NCBI GenBank assembly: GCA_913776825.1
Contig: CAJYPV010000008.1
Span: 1-64,000 of the forward strand
DNA: 64,000 nucleotides
Direction of reading: 5' to 3'
Source: Burkholderiaceae bacterium
Lineage (GTDB): Bacteria > Pseudomonadota > Gammaproteobacteria > Burkholderiales > Burkholderiaceae_C
A program made the position numbers and the translations under genes. The notes beneath the pieces are model-generated. The model made no database searches, had not been told where the DNA came from, and worked only from the letters and a program-made list of their open reading frames with translations. Shown here one piece after another: positions 25,099 to 33,926 of the stretch. The number at the start of each line of letters is the position of its first letter. The stretch's first letter is position 1.

Positions 25099-26612
25099 GC
25101 ACCGCCCTCGGGATTCATCGTCTTGGTCCAGTTCTGCTCGGAGGCGCGCACCGCCTCGCCCAGGCTCTTCAGGTCATGCGCCGGCACCGATTCCGGCAGC
25201 GGGTCCAGGCCCAGCGTGGCGATCAACTGGCCATAGGCGCCCTGCAGCGCGCCGTAGCTTTGATAGAGACGCAGCTCCGACATCATCGCGGTCGCGGCCG
25301 CGCGGATTTCGTCCAGCTTGCCCTGGCTGTTGGCACTGGCCGCATTGCGGGTGTAGGTCAGGATGCGCTGCTCGACCGTGTTCATCTGCTCGACCAGCTC
25401 GAACTGCTTGAGGCGGCCCTGATAGTCCAGGCGCGCCACATGCACCTGGGTCAGCACCGCCATGTTCAGCGCCAGGCGCTGCTGGCGCACCACATCCAGT
25501 TGCGCCTGGGCCAGGCCGCGGATGTTGCTGGCATTCAGCACATTCATCAGGTTCCAGCCCACCCGCAGGCCGGCATCGCCCCACTGGCGGTTCACCAGGA
25601 AGCTGTTGCTGTCGTAATGGCCGCCGATGCTGACTTCCAGTCCCGGCAGCAGACGCGCCAGCGCCTTGCGGGTTTCCAGGACGCCGATGCGCTCGTTGTA
25701 TTGCGCTTCGACCAGCTCCGGCCGGCGCAGCAGCGCGGCCTCTTCCATGCCGGCGGCCGGCAGGCTGATGCGCGGCGCCTGCATCGCACCGGGCACCGCC
25801 ACGGTGAAGGTCTGGCCGGGCTCCAGGTTCATGATCGACGCCAGCTTCGGCTTGGCCTGCGACAGCTCATCCCGCACGGCCTCGAGCTGACGCACGATGT
25901 CCAGCAGCTGACGTTGATAGTTCAGCGCTTCCAGCGGCGAACGCAGCTTCTCGATCTCGACCTTGCGCGAATCCTCCAGCGCCTGGCGGGAGAGCTGCAG
26001 CACCGGCTCGATCTTGCCTTCCAGACGTTGCGCACCCACCGCCTGCCAATAGGCCAGCGAGGTCTGCTGCATCAGCAGATGCAGCACCTTGCGGCGGCGC
26101 TCTTCCGCCACCAGCACGCGGTCGGCCTGCTGACGGGCATTGAAATAGCTGACGCCGAAGTCCAGCACATTCCAGCTCAGGGTGAGGTCGGCGGTGCTGC
26201 GCTCGCGGTCGGTGGAGGTCGACGGCTCCAGCGACTGGCGACCGCTCAGCACGCTCAGCGACGACGAGGCCAGTTCGTTGTCGCGCCAGTTGTAGCCGGC
26301 CGAGAGGGCCAGCTTGGGCAGCAGGTCGGTCCGGCTCATGTCGAGCTGGCGCTGCGACACCGCCGCTTCCATCAGCTTGATGCGGTGATCCAGGTTGTAC
26401 TTGATGGCGCGGGCCATCGCCTCTTCCAGCGACACCGGCCCCTGCACCGGCTCCTGCTGCTGGGTGAGCAGCACGCGGTCCGCCTTGACCACCTCCTGGC
26501 GCTCCTGCGCGGTCAGGGCCTGCGGGCTGACCGCACAACCGGTCAAACCAACGGCCGTCACGGCGGCCAGGGCGGCCATCAGCCGGGTGGGTCGGGGTTG
26601 GAAACGCTTCAT
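25095..26612 (-). CDS. TolC-family outer-membrane channel lipoprotein
   Basis: 505 residues preceded by AGGAGG. The signal peptide ends in a lipobox LTGC (about 23-26). The body has the two long repeats of outer-membrane efflux proteins: 'SLEEAMARAIKYNLDHRIKL' opens the first and a related helix ('LSRQALEDSRKVEIEKLRS') the second. The C-terminal part is helix-rich ('YTRNAASANSQGKLDEIRAA'). TolC-type trimers form the outer-membrane exit duct of tripartite exporters. It lies 129 bp downstream of the giant surface protein gene on the same strand and is coupled to the adaptor gene, so the giant protein is the obvious candidate cargo. Confidence 0.88.
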   Translation of the reverse strand: MKRFQPRPTRLMAALAAVTAVGLTGCAVSPQALTAQERQEVVKADRVLLTQQQEPVQGPVSLEEAMARAIKYNLDHRIKLMEAAVSQRQLDMSRTDLLPKLALSAGYNWRDNELASSSLSVLSGRQSLEPSTSTDRERSTADLTLSWNVLDFGVSYFNARQQADRVLVAEERRRKVLHLLMQQTSLAYWQAVGAQRLEGKIEPVLQLSRQALEDSRKVEIEKLRSPLEALNYQRQLLDIVRQLEAVRDELSQAKPKLASIMNLEPGQTFTVAVPGAMQAPRISLPAAGMEEAALLRRPELVEAQYNERIGVLETRKALARLLPGLEVSIGGHYDSNSFLVNRQWGDAGLRVGWNLMNVLNASNIRGLAQAQLDVVRQQRLALNMAVLTQVHVARLDYQGRLKQFELVEQMNTVEQRILTYTRNAASANSQGKLDEIRAAATAMMSELRLYQSYGALQGAYGQLIATLGLDPLPESVPAHDLKSLGEAVRASEQNWTKTMNPEGGA

Positions 26613-26741
26613 TGCAAAACTCCTCCTGAATACTCTTCTTGGATCGACCGAATCACATCGAGGACCGGCGCCGCGATCGCCTCGAGGGCCGCGGTCCCGT
26701 CGGGCCGGGCCATCCCGTGGCGATCAGCGTCGGGCCGGCGC

Positions 26742-29700
26742 TCACACCACCTTGGCGACCGCACGCGCCAGGTGCTGCAGCAGGCTGCTGCGCTCCGCCT
26801 GACGCGCGCCTGCGCCGTGTTGATCAAACTGCGCGGACAAGCCGGACCGGCCCGCCGGCGCCGCGGATGCCGTGATTGCCGAAGCACTCGCCAGATCGGC
26901 CTCCGCATCCGCCGCGCTCATCTGCGCAGCGGCGATGGCCAGCCAGGCCTCGTCACGCGCTGCCGGTGCCGCGGCGACCGCCGGCGTGGCATCACGCTCC
27001 GGCGGGACCCATTGGGCGCCAGTGCGGGCCGCGGGGCCGACATTGATCTCGATGCGCGACACCGCCCGGTTGCCCTTCGAATCGACCGCGACGAACTCGA
27101 CGATCAAGCGCTGATTGAGACCCGGTGGCGGATTGCCGACCAGCGTGCCGGTGACCGGATCGAAACGCAGCCAGGCCGGCAGCGGTCGACCATTGCCTTG
27201 CCGCACGTCGACCGTCACCAGCGCGTCCTTGTCGCTGTGGGTGAACAGCGAAGCCGGCAAGGCGATGTTGAGCGGCCGACCGGCCTCGACGGCAAAGCCG
27301 CCCAGCGACGGCATGGCCTGCAGACCGCTGCTGCTGCTGTTGCCCAGCTCGATGTAGGAACGCTGCGCCGGTGGCGGGCTGCTGTTGTCCAACACGATGC
27401 GGGAGCCACCCGTGGCCAGCGAATCGGCCAGCAGCGGTCGATCACCAAAGATCGGCAGATCGCTCGACACCACATTGCTGCTGGTGCGTGGCACGGCCGA
27501 CAGCGTCGGCAGCTCGCTCTGTCCGAGCACCGGGCCGCCGGTGAAGGTGATGGGCGCGGACCACGGCACTTCCACGGTGGTGGTCGTTTCCGGCACCAGC
27601 GGCGGAGGCGGTGTCGGCACCAACGGCGGCGGTGGCGAGACGAGCGTGAAGGCCGTGCTGTCGGCACCGGCCGTCAGCGCATTGCAGGCCAGGTCGGCGA
27701 TGCCGGTGCCGGTCGATTTGAGCTGCAGCTGCACGCTGCCGTCGCCGCCCAGACCACCGACCTCGACGCGGTAGGTGCGGCCATCGACCTGCACCACCGA
27801 CAGGATCTCGCCGGTGGCGCTGTCGGTGCGGATCAGCGCGAAGTCGGCCAGGTCCACGCCGCTCACGTTTTCGGAGAAGGTGACCAGGAAACTCGCCGAG
27901 CCCGTCAGCGGCGAGCTGCCGTCCGCCAGGGCGATGCTGCGCACGACCGGCGTCACCGCATCGATGCGCACCGCGCTGGCATCCGGGACGCCGTTGAGGC
28001 TGCGCGTGGCCTCGTTGCCGACCGCGTCACGCAGGCGCGCGCCGTTGGCATCGATCGACGTGGCCAGCGTGATGCCATTGGCATCCTGCTGGCCCGTGGA
28101 CACGGTGAAGCGGAACACCAGCGCGGTCGAGCCGGAGCCCGACACATAGTTGGCGAAGGCGGTGCTGCCGTCGTCCAGCGTGACCGCCAGGCGCGGCGCG
28201 CCGGTGCTGGCATCGACCGTCACCGTTTCGGTGAAGTGCACGGTGAAATCGAGCGCCTGACCGGCGACATAGGTGCCGGCCGCAGGCAGATCGACGCGGC
28301 TGACGGTCGGCACGACGCCATCCACCTGCAGCGCATGGCTGCCGGACAAGGCATTCGCGCCGCCCGGTGCGGGCAGATCCAGCAGCGCATCGAACTGGGT
28401 GGCGCTGCGCACGGTCGCGCCGTTGAGCACCAGCGCGGCGTTGGAGGCGTAATCGAGTCGCGCGCTGACATCGCCGGCCTGCACCACATACGAGAAGGTC
28501 AGCGTGTCGGTGCCGGAGCCCGAGACATACACCGCGCGACGGTCCACGTCGCCGGTTTCCAGCAGCAGCGTCGGCGTGCCGCCGGTGGTGTCCACCGTCA
28601 CGACCTGATCGAAGCGGACGGTGGTGGTGATGGTGTCACCGACCTTGTAGCCGCCATCCGGCAGATTGGTGCTGACCAGCGAGACCACCGGATTGGTCGC
28701 CTCCACGGTCACCGCGATCACATCGGTCGCGGTGCGGGCCGGGCCGCCGGAGTTGCCCAGGTCGTCGGTCGTGATCTGCAGGCTGGCCGCGCCGACGAAG
28801 CCCGCGGTCGGTGCGAAGCGCAGGCCGTTGAGCGCGGCATTCACATCGGCCAGGTTGCCCTGGAAGGTCATGGTGGCATCGCCGGTGCCGGTGCCGACCG
28901 AGAAGCTCAGGCCGGTGGTGCCGGACAGGCTCAGCGTGCCCTGGCTGGCGGTCAGCGTGATCTGCATCAGGCCGGTGCCCGCATCCATGTCGGCGATGGC
29001 GATCGGATTGCCTTGCGCGAAGCCGAACACCAGCGCGGCATCGCGGTACATCTGCTGCGGCGGCGGCACGGCCTGCAGCGGCGTGTCGTTGGTGCTGGTG
29101 ATGCTGATCGAGCGGGTGACCGTGTTGCTGTCGATGGTGCCGTCATTGACGGTGACGCTGACCACGCGCGTGGCGGTGTTGGGCGCTTCCGACGCGTTGA
29201 AGTAGACGATCGACTGCAGCGCGGCCTGCCACTGGGCGGCGCTGGCGGTCGCGCCGGCCGAGCTCAGGCTGAGCACGCCGGTGCTGGCGTCGAAGCTGCC
29301 GACGATGTTGCCGAAGACGCCCGGATCGGTGTTGGCGAAGCCCAGTTGGTCTTCGCCGCTCTGGAAGTTGCCGGTGATCGCCACCACGGCGCTCGCCAGG
29401 CCCGGGTTGTCCAGATCGCTCACGGTCAGTCCAACGCCGATGCTCACCGGCAATGCCGGGGCGTTGTCGAGCTCGACGAAATTCACCGTGCCACCGCCGC
29501 CGGCCAGCACCGGCGTGTCGTTGACGGCAGTGACGGTGACGTCGCGAGTCGCCGTCAGACTGGCGCTGAGGCCATCGTCGACGGTGAAGCTCACGGTGCG
29601 GGTGGCGACATCCGGCGATTCGCTGCTGTTGTCGTAGGTGACCGAGCGCAGCGCGGCCCGCCATTGCGCCACGGTGGCCGTTGCACCGGCCGAGCTCAGC

Positions 29701-32700
29701 GAGAGCACACCGGTGCTGGCGTCGTAGCTGGCCGTGATGTTGCCGTACAGCCCGGCGTTGTTGTTGGTGAAGCTCAGCAGGTCTTCACCCGGGCGGAAGT
29801 TGCCGGTGATCGCGACGGTGCCACTGGCCAGGGTCGGGTTGTCCAGGTCGTTCAGCGTCAGCCCGCCATCGACGACCACCGGCGTGCTCGCGGTGTTGTT
29901 GCCCTCGGTGAAGCTGGCGTTGCCGCCGCTGGTGACCAGGTCCGGCCGGTTGTTCACGGCGACGACGTCGATGTCGCGCGTCGCCACGGCGCTGACCTTC
30001 TGACCGTCATTCACCTGGAAGGACAAGGTGCGGGTGGCGGTGTCCGGGTTGTTGGAGACGTTGGCGAAGTAGACCGCCCGCAGCGCCGACTGCCACTGCG
30101 AGACCGTGGCCGTACTGCCGGCCGAGGTCATCGTCAGCACGCCGGTGCCGGCGTTGTAGCTGGCGGTGATGTTGCCGTAGGTCACCGAGCTCGTGTTTGT
30201 GAACAGCAGCAGGTCTTCACCCAGACGCGGATTGCCGGTGAAGCTCACCGTGGCCGACGACAAGGTGGCGTTGTCCAGGTCGGAAACCAGCAAGCCCGGG
30301 GCGACGCTCGTCGGCGCGCCACCCTCGGTGAACATGCCGGAGCCGGAGCCGGCGTCGATGAGCGGCGTCTGGTCCACGGCCGTGACCGTCACATTCCGAG
30401 TCGCGGTCGGGCTGCTGTCGGTGCCGTCGAAGGCCACGAAGTTGATGGTGCGCGTGGCGGTGTTGGGGGACACCGCCGTGTTGGTGAAGTAGACCTGCCG
30501 CAGCGCGGCCTGCCATTGGGTCAGCGTGGCCGTGGACCCCGACGAGGTCATCGTCAGCTCGCCGGTGCCGGCGTTGTAGCTGGCGGCGACGTTGCCGTAG
30601 AGCGCGGAATTGTTGTTGATGAAGATGAGCTGATCTTGTCCGGCGGCGAAACCGACTCCGATGCGGACGGTGGCCGAGCTCAAGGTGGCGTTGTCGAGGT
30701 CGGAGAGCGTCAGTCCAGCATCGATCTTCACCGGCGTCGCCGTGGTGTTGTCGCCCGCGACGAAACTCGTGCTGCCGCCGGACGTGGTCAGCACAGGCGC
30801 ATCGTTCACCGGCACCACCGTCACGGCGCTACTCAGCAGGTTGACGGCGGTATCGGTGCCGCCATTGGCGGTGCCGCCGTTGTCCCGCAGGAAGGAGATC
30901 GACGCCCCACGCGAGCCACCCGTCGGGTTGTCGCTGCTGTTGCGGTAGCTGATGCCGTTGAGGACTGACAGCAGGGACGCGCTGTCGATCGTCGTTCCAG
31001 CCGCCACGCTGACGGTGGCCACGCCGCCCGATACGCTGACGCTGACCTGCAAGCCGCGGTTGAGGGTCGAGAGACTGGTGCCATTGGTCAGCAGCACGGT
31101 CGACCCATCGATGGAGAGGGTCTCGCTCGCACCGTCGCTCACGCCGGAGATCTGAAGGCCGAAGGAATTGAACGACTGCAGCTGCTCGACCGGGCTCACG
31201 GCACTGACATTGAACAGGGCGACCGCGCTGCTCCCTTCGGTGAAGACGGGCGATTGACCCGAGCCGGTCAGGGTGGGCGCGTCGTTCACCGCATTGAACT
31301 GCACGGTGGAGTTGTAGGTGGTCGACACACCGCCGCCGCCATCCTTGAGGGTCCACGCCACGGTCCGCGTCGCTGTGAGCGGATCGGTGAGATCGTCGTT
31401 GCGAAAGACGATGTTGCGGATCAAGGCTTGGACGGCGGCGGGCGTGGCATTGCTGGTCAAGGCGAAATTCAGCGGGTTGGTCCCGTTCCCGCCGGAGAAA
31501 GTCGCGAAGGCCACATTGCCGTAGCTGACGGTGTTGCCGCTGACGCTGATCTGACCGGTGCCCGTGCCCTGATTGACCACCTCAATGAAGTCATGGCTGT
31601 TGGAAACGCCGCCGACGAGCTGCACGCTCAGCTGGCCATTGGCGAAATTGGCACTGTCGACGTCCGTCACCGCCGCATTGCCGCCCACATCGAGATAGAC
31701 CGCCGGGCCTTTCTCCACATAGGTCGCGACATCGCCGCCGATCCCGCTGATCACCGGTGCGGTGCTGGGGGGGATCGCGGTCGCAATCAGCAGGTCATCG
31801 ATCGCGATGGAGATGTTCGTGTCGCCGTTGGTTCGGACGATGCGGACCTCGTCCAGATAGTTCCAGGCATTGCCGCTCACGGAGGCGATGTTGCCGCCCG
31901 TCCCATTGTCGCCCGCCGTGAAGTCGTGCCGAGCGCCCGCCACCTCCTGACCATTCAGATAGCCGACCAGGGTGTAATCGGTGGCGTTGCTCAGATAGAA
32001 CTCGGTGGTGATGGAGACAAACCGGAATTTGTCTGTAGATGTCGCCGACTTGAGCGAAGCGGCAGCATCACCGGTGACGTTCTCGAAAGTGCCGTTGAAC
32101 AGCAGGGCCTTGTCGTTGGCGTTGTTCACCAGACCGGTTTCGATCGTCTGGTTGGTATAGAAGAGGGTGCCCCCTGTATCCGGATTGCCGAAGCGATTCA
32201 GCAGCGAGAATGTCCAGCCCTCGAAGGTGCTGGACGGTCCGGACACATAGTTGTATCCGGAACCGTCGAGGGTGACCGTGTCGAAAATCTGCGATGTGGG
32301 GGCGACCAGCACGCCCGCATAAGCGCTGAACGCCGGCCCCGACAGCCCGGCGGTCTCGATCTGACCCACCGCGCGTTCGAGCGTCCAGTTGCCGCCGGCG
32401 GCGGTCCCCCCGGTGTTGTCCGTGGAGCCGGCCACATCCGCGCCAGTCAAGGCCGCGACTTGCGAGAGCAAGGCCTGACCCTCGTTGCCCGCACCGACCT
32501 TGCAGCCATACAACATCAGATCGCCATCGGGCGAGAGCGTGCTGCCGATGGCTTTCAGCGCGTCGGCATGCGCGGCGAGCGTTTCAGAGTTCAGCCAGAC
32601 ACTGCCGGCCTTGACCGCACCGGGACTGCCGTGGGAGATCAGCGAGATCGAATCAATGTCATGACGGCCCGACAGATAGCTCGCCATCTGGGCAAAGCCA

Positions 32701-33080
32701 TCCTTGCCGGCATCGAGCATCACCACTTCCACGCCAGCGGGAATGCCTTGAGCCAGCGACTCGGCGTTCTCGACCTGGCGGTCGATGAACACCACCTCAT
32801 GGCGCGTCGGTTCCGCAGGCGCGGCCACTGCGGCCGCGGCGGCAGTGACGGCAGCGGTCCGATCGGCCTGAGCCAGATCCGCGGCCGCATGGGTGGCCTC
32901 GGTCGCATGGGCGGCATCCGCCACCACACCGACGGCAGCCACCGAGGCGTCGAACATCAACCGGGGTTCCAACGCCATCATCAGCGGCGCGCTGGAGGAG
33001 CGGCGACCGCGCGGTGAAGGACGTGTGGTGTCAGGCAGTGCACGGGCCGTGTGGGCGTGCAGGTCCTTCGGTTGCGTCAT
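26742..33080 (-). CDS. giant DUF4347/cadherin-like repeat surface protein
   Basis: 2112 residues; GGGAGG precedes the ATG. There is no Sec signal peptide. Instead the N-terminus carries a LEPRLMFDA motif at 37-45, as in the LEPR-type heads of other large exported proteins. Residues about 90-260 form a DUF4347 domain with 'SLISHGSPG' and 'LMLYGCKVG'. A lectin-like segment (about 265-450) follows. Then come cadherin-like repeats, four of them about 143 residues each ('GLTLNDLDNPTLASGTVAI', 'YGNITASYNAGTGVL'), three Ig-like modules ('VVTVDTTGGTPTLLLETGD') and a C-terminal dystroglycan-type module ('AWLRFDPVTGTLVGN'). No RTX nonapeptides are seen. The predicted role is an adhesin or matrix protein exported by the TolC/adaptor/M50 proteins encoded just downstream. 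Confidence 0.85.
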   Translation of the reverse strand: MTQPKDLHAHTARALPDTTRPSPRGRRSSSAPLMMALEPRLMFDASVAAVGVVADAAHATEATHAAADLAQADRTAAVTAAAAAVAAPAEPTRHEVVFIDRQVENAESLAQGIPAGVEVVMLDAGKDGFAQMASYLSGRHDIDSISLISHGSPGAVKAGSVWLNSETLAAHADALKAIGSTLSPDGDLMLYGCKVGAGNEGQALLSQVAALTGADVAGSTDNTGGTAAGGNWTLERAVGQIETAGLSGPAFSAYAGVLVAPTSQIFDTVTLDGSGYNYVSGPSSTFEGWTFSLLNRFGNPDTGGTLFYTNQTIETGLVNNANDKALLFNGTFENVTGDAAASLKSATSTDKFRFVSITTEFYLSNATDYTLVGYLNGQEVAGARHDFTAGDNGTGGNIASVSGNAWNYLDEVRIVRTNGDTNISIAIDDLLIATAIPPSTAPVISGIGGDVATYVEKGPAVYLDVGGNAAVTDVDSANFANGQLSVQLVGGVSNSHDFIEVVNQGTGTGQISVSGNTVSYGNVAFATFSGGNGTNPLNFALTSNATPAAVQALIRNIVFRNDDLTDPLTATRTVAWTLKDGGGGVSTTYNSTVQFNAVNDAPTLTGSGQSPVFTEGSSAVALFNVSAVSPVEQLQSFNSFGLQISGVSDGASETLSIDGSTVLLTNGTSLSTLNRGLQVSVSVSGGVATVSVAAGTTIDSASLLSVLNGISYRNSSDNPTGGSRGASISFLRDNGGTANGGTDTAVNLLSSAVTVVPVNDAPVLTTSGGSTSFVAGDNTTATPVKIDAGLTLSDLDNATLSSATVRIGVGFAAGQDQLIFINNNSALYGNVAASYNAGTGELTMTSSGSTATLTQWQAALRQVYFTNTAVSPNTATRTINFVAFDGTDSSPTATRNVTVTAVDQTPLIDAGSGSGMFTEGGAPTSVAPGLLVSDLDNATLSSATVSFTGNPRLGEDLLLFTNTSSVTYGNITASYNAGTGVLTMTSAGSTATVSQWQSALRAVYFANVSNNPDTATRTLSFQVNDGQKVSAVATRDIDVVAVNNRPDLVTSGGNASFTEGNNTASTPVVVDGGLTLNDLDNPTLASGTVAITGNFRPGEDLLSFTNNNAGLYGNITASYDASTGVLSLSSAGATATVAQWRAALRSVTYDNSSESPDVATRTVSFTVDDGLSASLTATRDVTVTAVNDTPVLAGGGGTVNFVELDNAPALPVSIGVGLTVSDLDNPGLASAVVAITGNFQSGEDQLGFANTDPGVFGNIVGSFDASTGVLSLSSAGATASAAQWQAALQSIVYFNASEAPNTATRVVSVTVNDGTIDSNTVTRSISITSTNDTPLQAVPPPQQMYRDAALVFGFAQGNPIAIADMDAGTGLMQITLTASQGTLSLSGTTGLSFSVGTGTGDATMTFQGNLADVNAALNGLRFAPTAGFVGAASLQITTDDLGNSGGPARTATDVIAVTVEATNPVVSLVSTNLPDGGYKVGDTITTTVRFDQVVTVDTTGGTPTLLLETGDVDRRAVYVSGSGTDTLTFSYVVQAGDVSARLDYASNAALVLNGATVRSATQFDALLDLPAPGGANALSGSHALQVDGVVPTVSRVDLPAAGTYVAGQALDFTVHFTETVTVDASTGAPRLAVTLDDGSTAFANYVSGSGSTALVFRFTVSTGQQDANGITLATSIDANGARLRDAVGNEATRSLNGVPDASAVRIDAVTPVVRSIALADGSSPLTGSASFLVTFSENVSGVDLADFALIRTDSATGEILSVVQVDGRTYRVEVGGLGGDGSVQLQLKSTGTGIADLACNALTAGADSTAFTLVSPPPPLVPTPPPPLVPETTTTVEVPWSAPITFTGGPVLGQSELPTLSAVPRTSSNVVSSDLPIFGDRPLLADSLATGGSRIVLDNSSPPPAQRSYIELGNSSSSGLQAMPSLGGFAVEAGRPLNIALPASLFTHSDKDALVTVDVRQGNGRPLPAWLRFDPVTGTLVGNPPPGLNQRLIVEFVAVDSKGNRAVSRIEINVGPAARTGAQWVPPERDATPAVAAAPAARDEAWLAIAAAQMSAADAEADLASASAITASAAPAGRSGLSAQFDQHGAGARQAERSSLLQHLARAVAKVV

Positions 33081-33297
33081 GGCGCCTCCCTCGTGATATC
33101 AGCGTTTTTGGTTTGCAACTGAATCATACGCAGCAGGACGTTTCGGAGCCATCCGAGAACGCCCGCCCTGGACCAAGATCAGCAAAAGTCTGAGATCGAG
33201 CGAGACATTCGCGCCACAACCTCGGCTCTCCGGACTGCCGCCGAATCAGGGTCTACCCTAACTCCACCCCGCCACCTGCCCGCGCATCACAAACAAC
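33081..33297 (-). promoter_or_regulatory. AT-richer leader/promoter region of the giant surface protein
   Basis: These 217 bp upstream of the DUF4347 gene are clearly poorer in GC than the surroundings. On the minus strand a TATGAT hexamer (about 33124-33129) lies some 45 bp before the start codon, but I see no good -35 partner, so the promoter type is open. No open frame here looks like a gene. The palindromic repeats begin directly upstream. Confidence 0.35.
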
Positions 33298-33899
33298 GCA
33301 TCGGGCCGGTCAAGCCCGTGGCCCGCGGAGCGAATGAGGAGCGCCTGAGCGAAGCGGGCCGCGGGCTTGGCCGGCCTCGCTCGGTGTCACGAATGGCGCG
33401 TGAGCGCGAGGGACCGCCCCGCCTGTCCGTTCAGGCGTTTCACATTCACTCCCAGGCGGGGCGGCCCCTCGCGCTCGAATCACCGAGCGGATCGGGCCTT
33501 GGGCCTTCGCTTGACGTCGCGCGTCACGATGGACTCGCGGTGTGGGTCGTCTGCGCATCGGGCCGGTCAAGCCCGCGGCCCGCGGAGCGAATGCGGAGCG
33601 CCTGAGCGAAGCGGGCCGCGGGCTTGGCCGGCCCCGCTCGGTGCCACGAATGGCGCATGAGCGCGAGGGACCGCCCCGCCTGTCCGTTCAGGCGTTTCAC
33701 ATTCACTCCCAGGCGGGGCGGCCCCTCGCGCTCGAATCACCGAGCGGATCGGGCCTTGGGTCTTCGCGTGACGTAGCGCATCACGATGGATTCGCGGTCT
33801 GGTCGTCTGTGCATCGGGCCGGTCAAGCCCGCGGCTCGCGGAGCGAATGCGGAGCGCCTGAGCGAAGCGGGCCGCGGGCTTGGCCGGCCCCGCTCGGTG
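33298..33899. repeat. 2.3 tandem copies of a ~257-bp palindromic unit
   Basis: Unit 1 starts at 33298, unit 2 at 33555 and a truncated unit 3 covers 33811-33899; copies differ at only a few positions. Each full unit holds two large near-perfect palindromes. In unit 2 these are 23-bp arms at 33561-33583 and 33611-33633, and 24-bp arms at 33659-33682 and 33710-33733, each with one mismatch. The truncated copy keeps only the first palindrome. The block lies between the 3' end of dnaE and the leader of the giant surface protein, both minus strand. Open frames inside it are products of GC bias. Confidence 0.92.
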
Positions 33900-33926
33900 G
33901 TCCGAACGTCGTGTGATCCCGCCCGA

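Noticed and set aside
25176..30968. A 1930-codon open frame on the plus strand, opposite the TolC and giant-protein genes
   Set aside because: It is Arg/His/Gln/Gly-rich without domain-like sequence, lies exactly antisense to convincing genes, and is expected from third-position GC bias.
26742..33080. RTX adhesin secreted by a classical type I system
   Set aside because: No GGxGxDxxx nonapeptides were seen and no ABC exporter is encoded nearby.
33298..33899. CRISPR array
   Set aside because: The repeats are ~257 bp, directly contiguous, without unique spacers, and there are no cas genes.
33310..33916. Small proteins encoded within the 257-bp repeats
   Set aside because: The frames are repeat-derived, lack Shine-Dalgarno sequences and change with the repeat phase.
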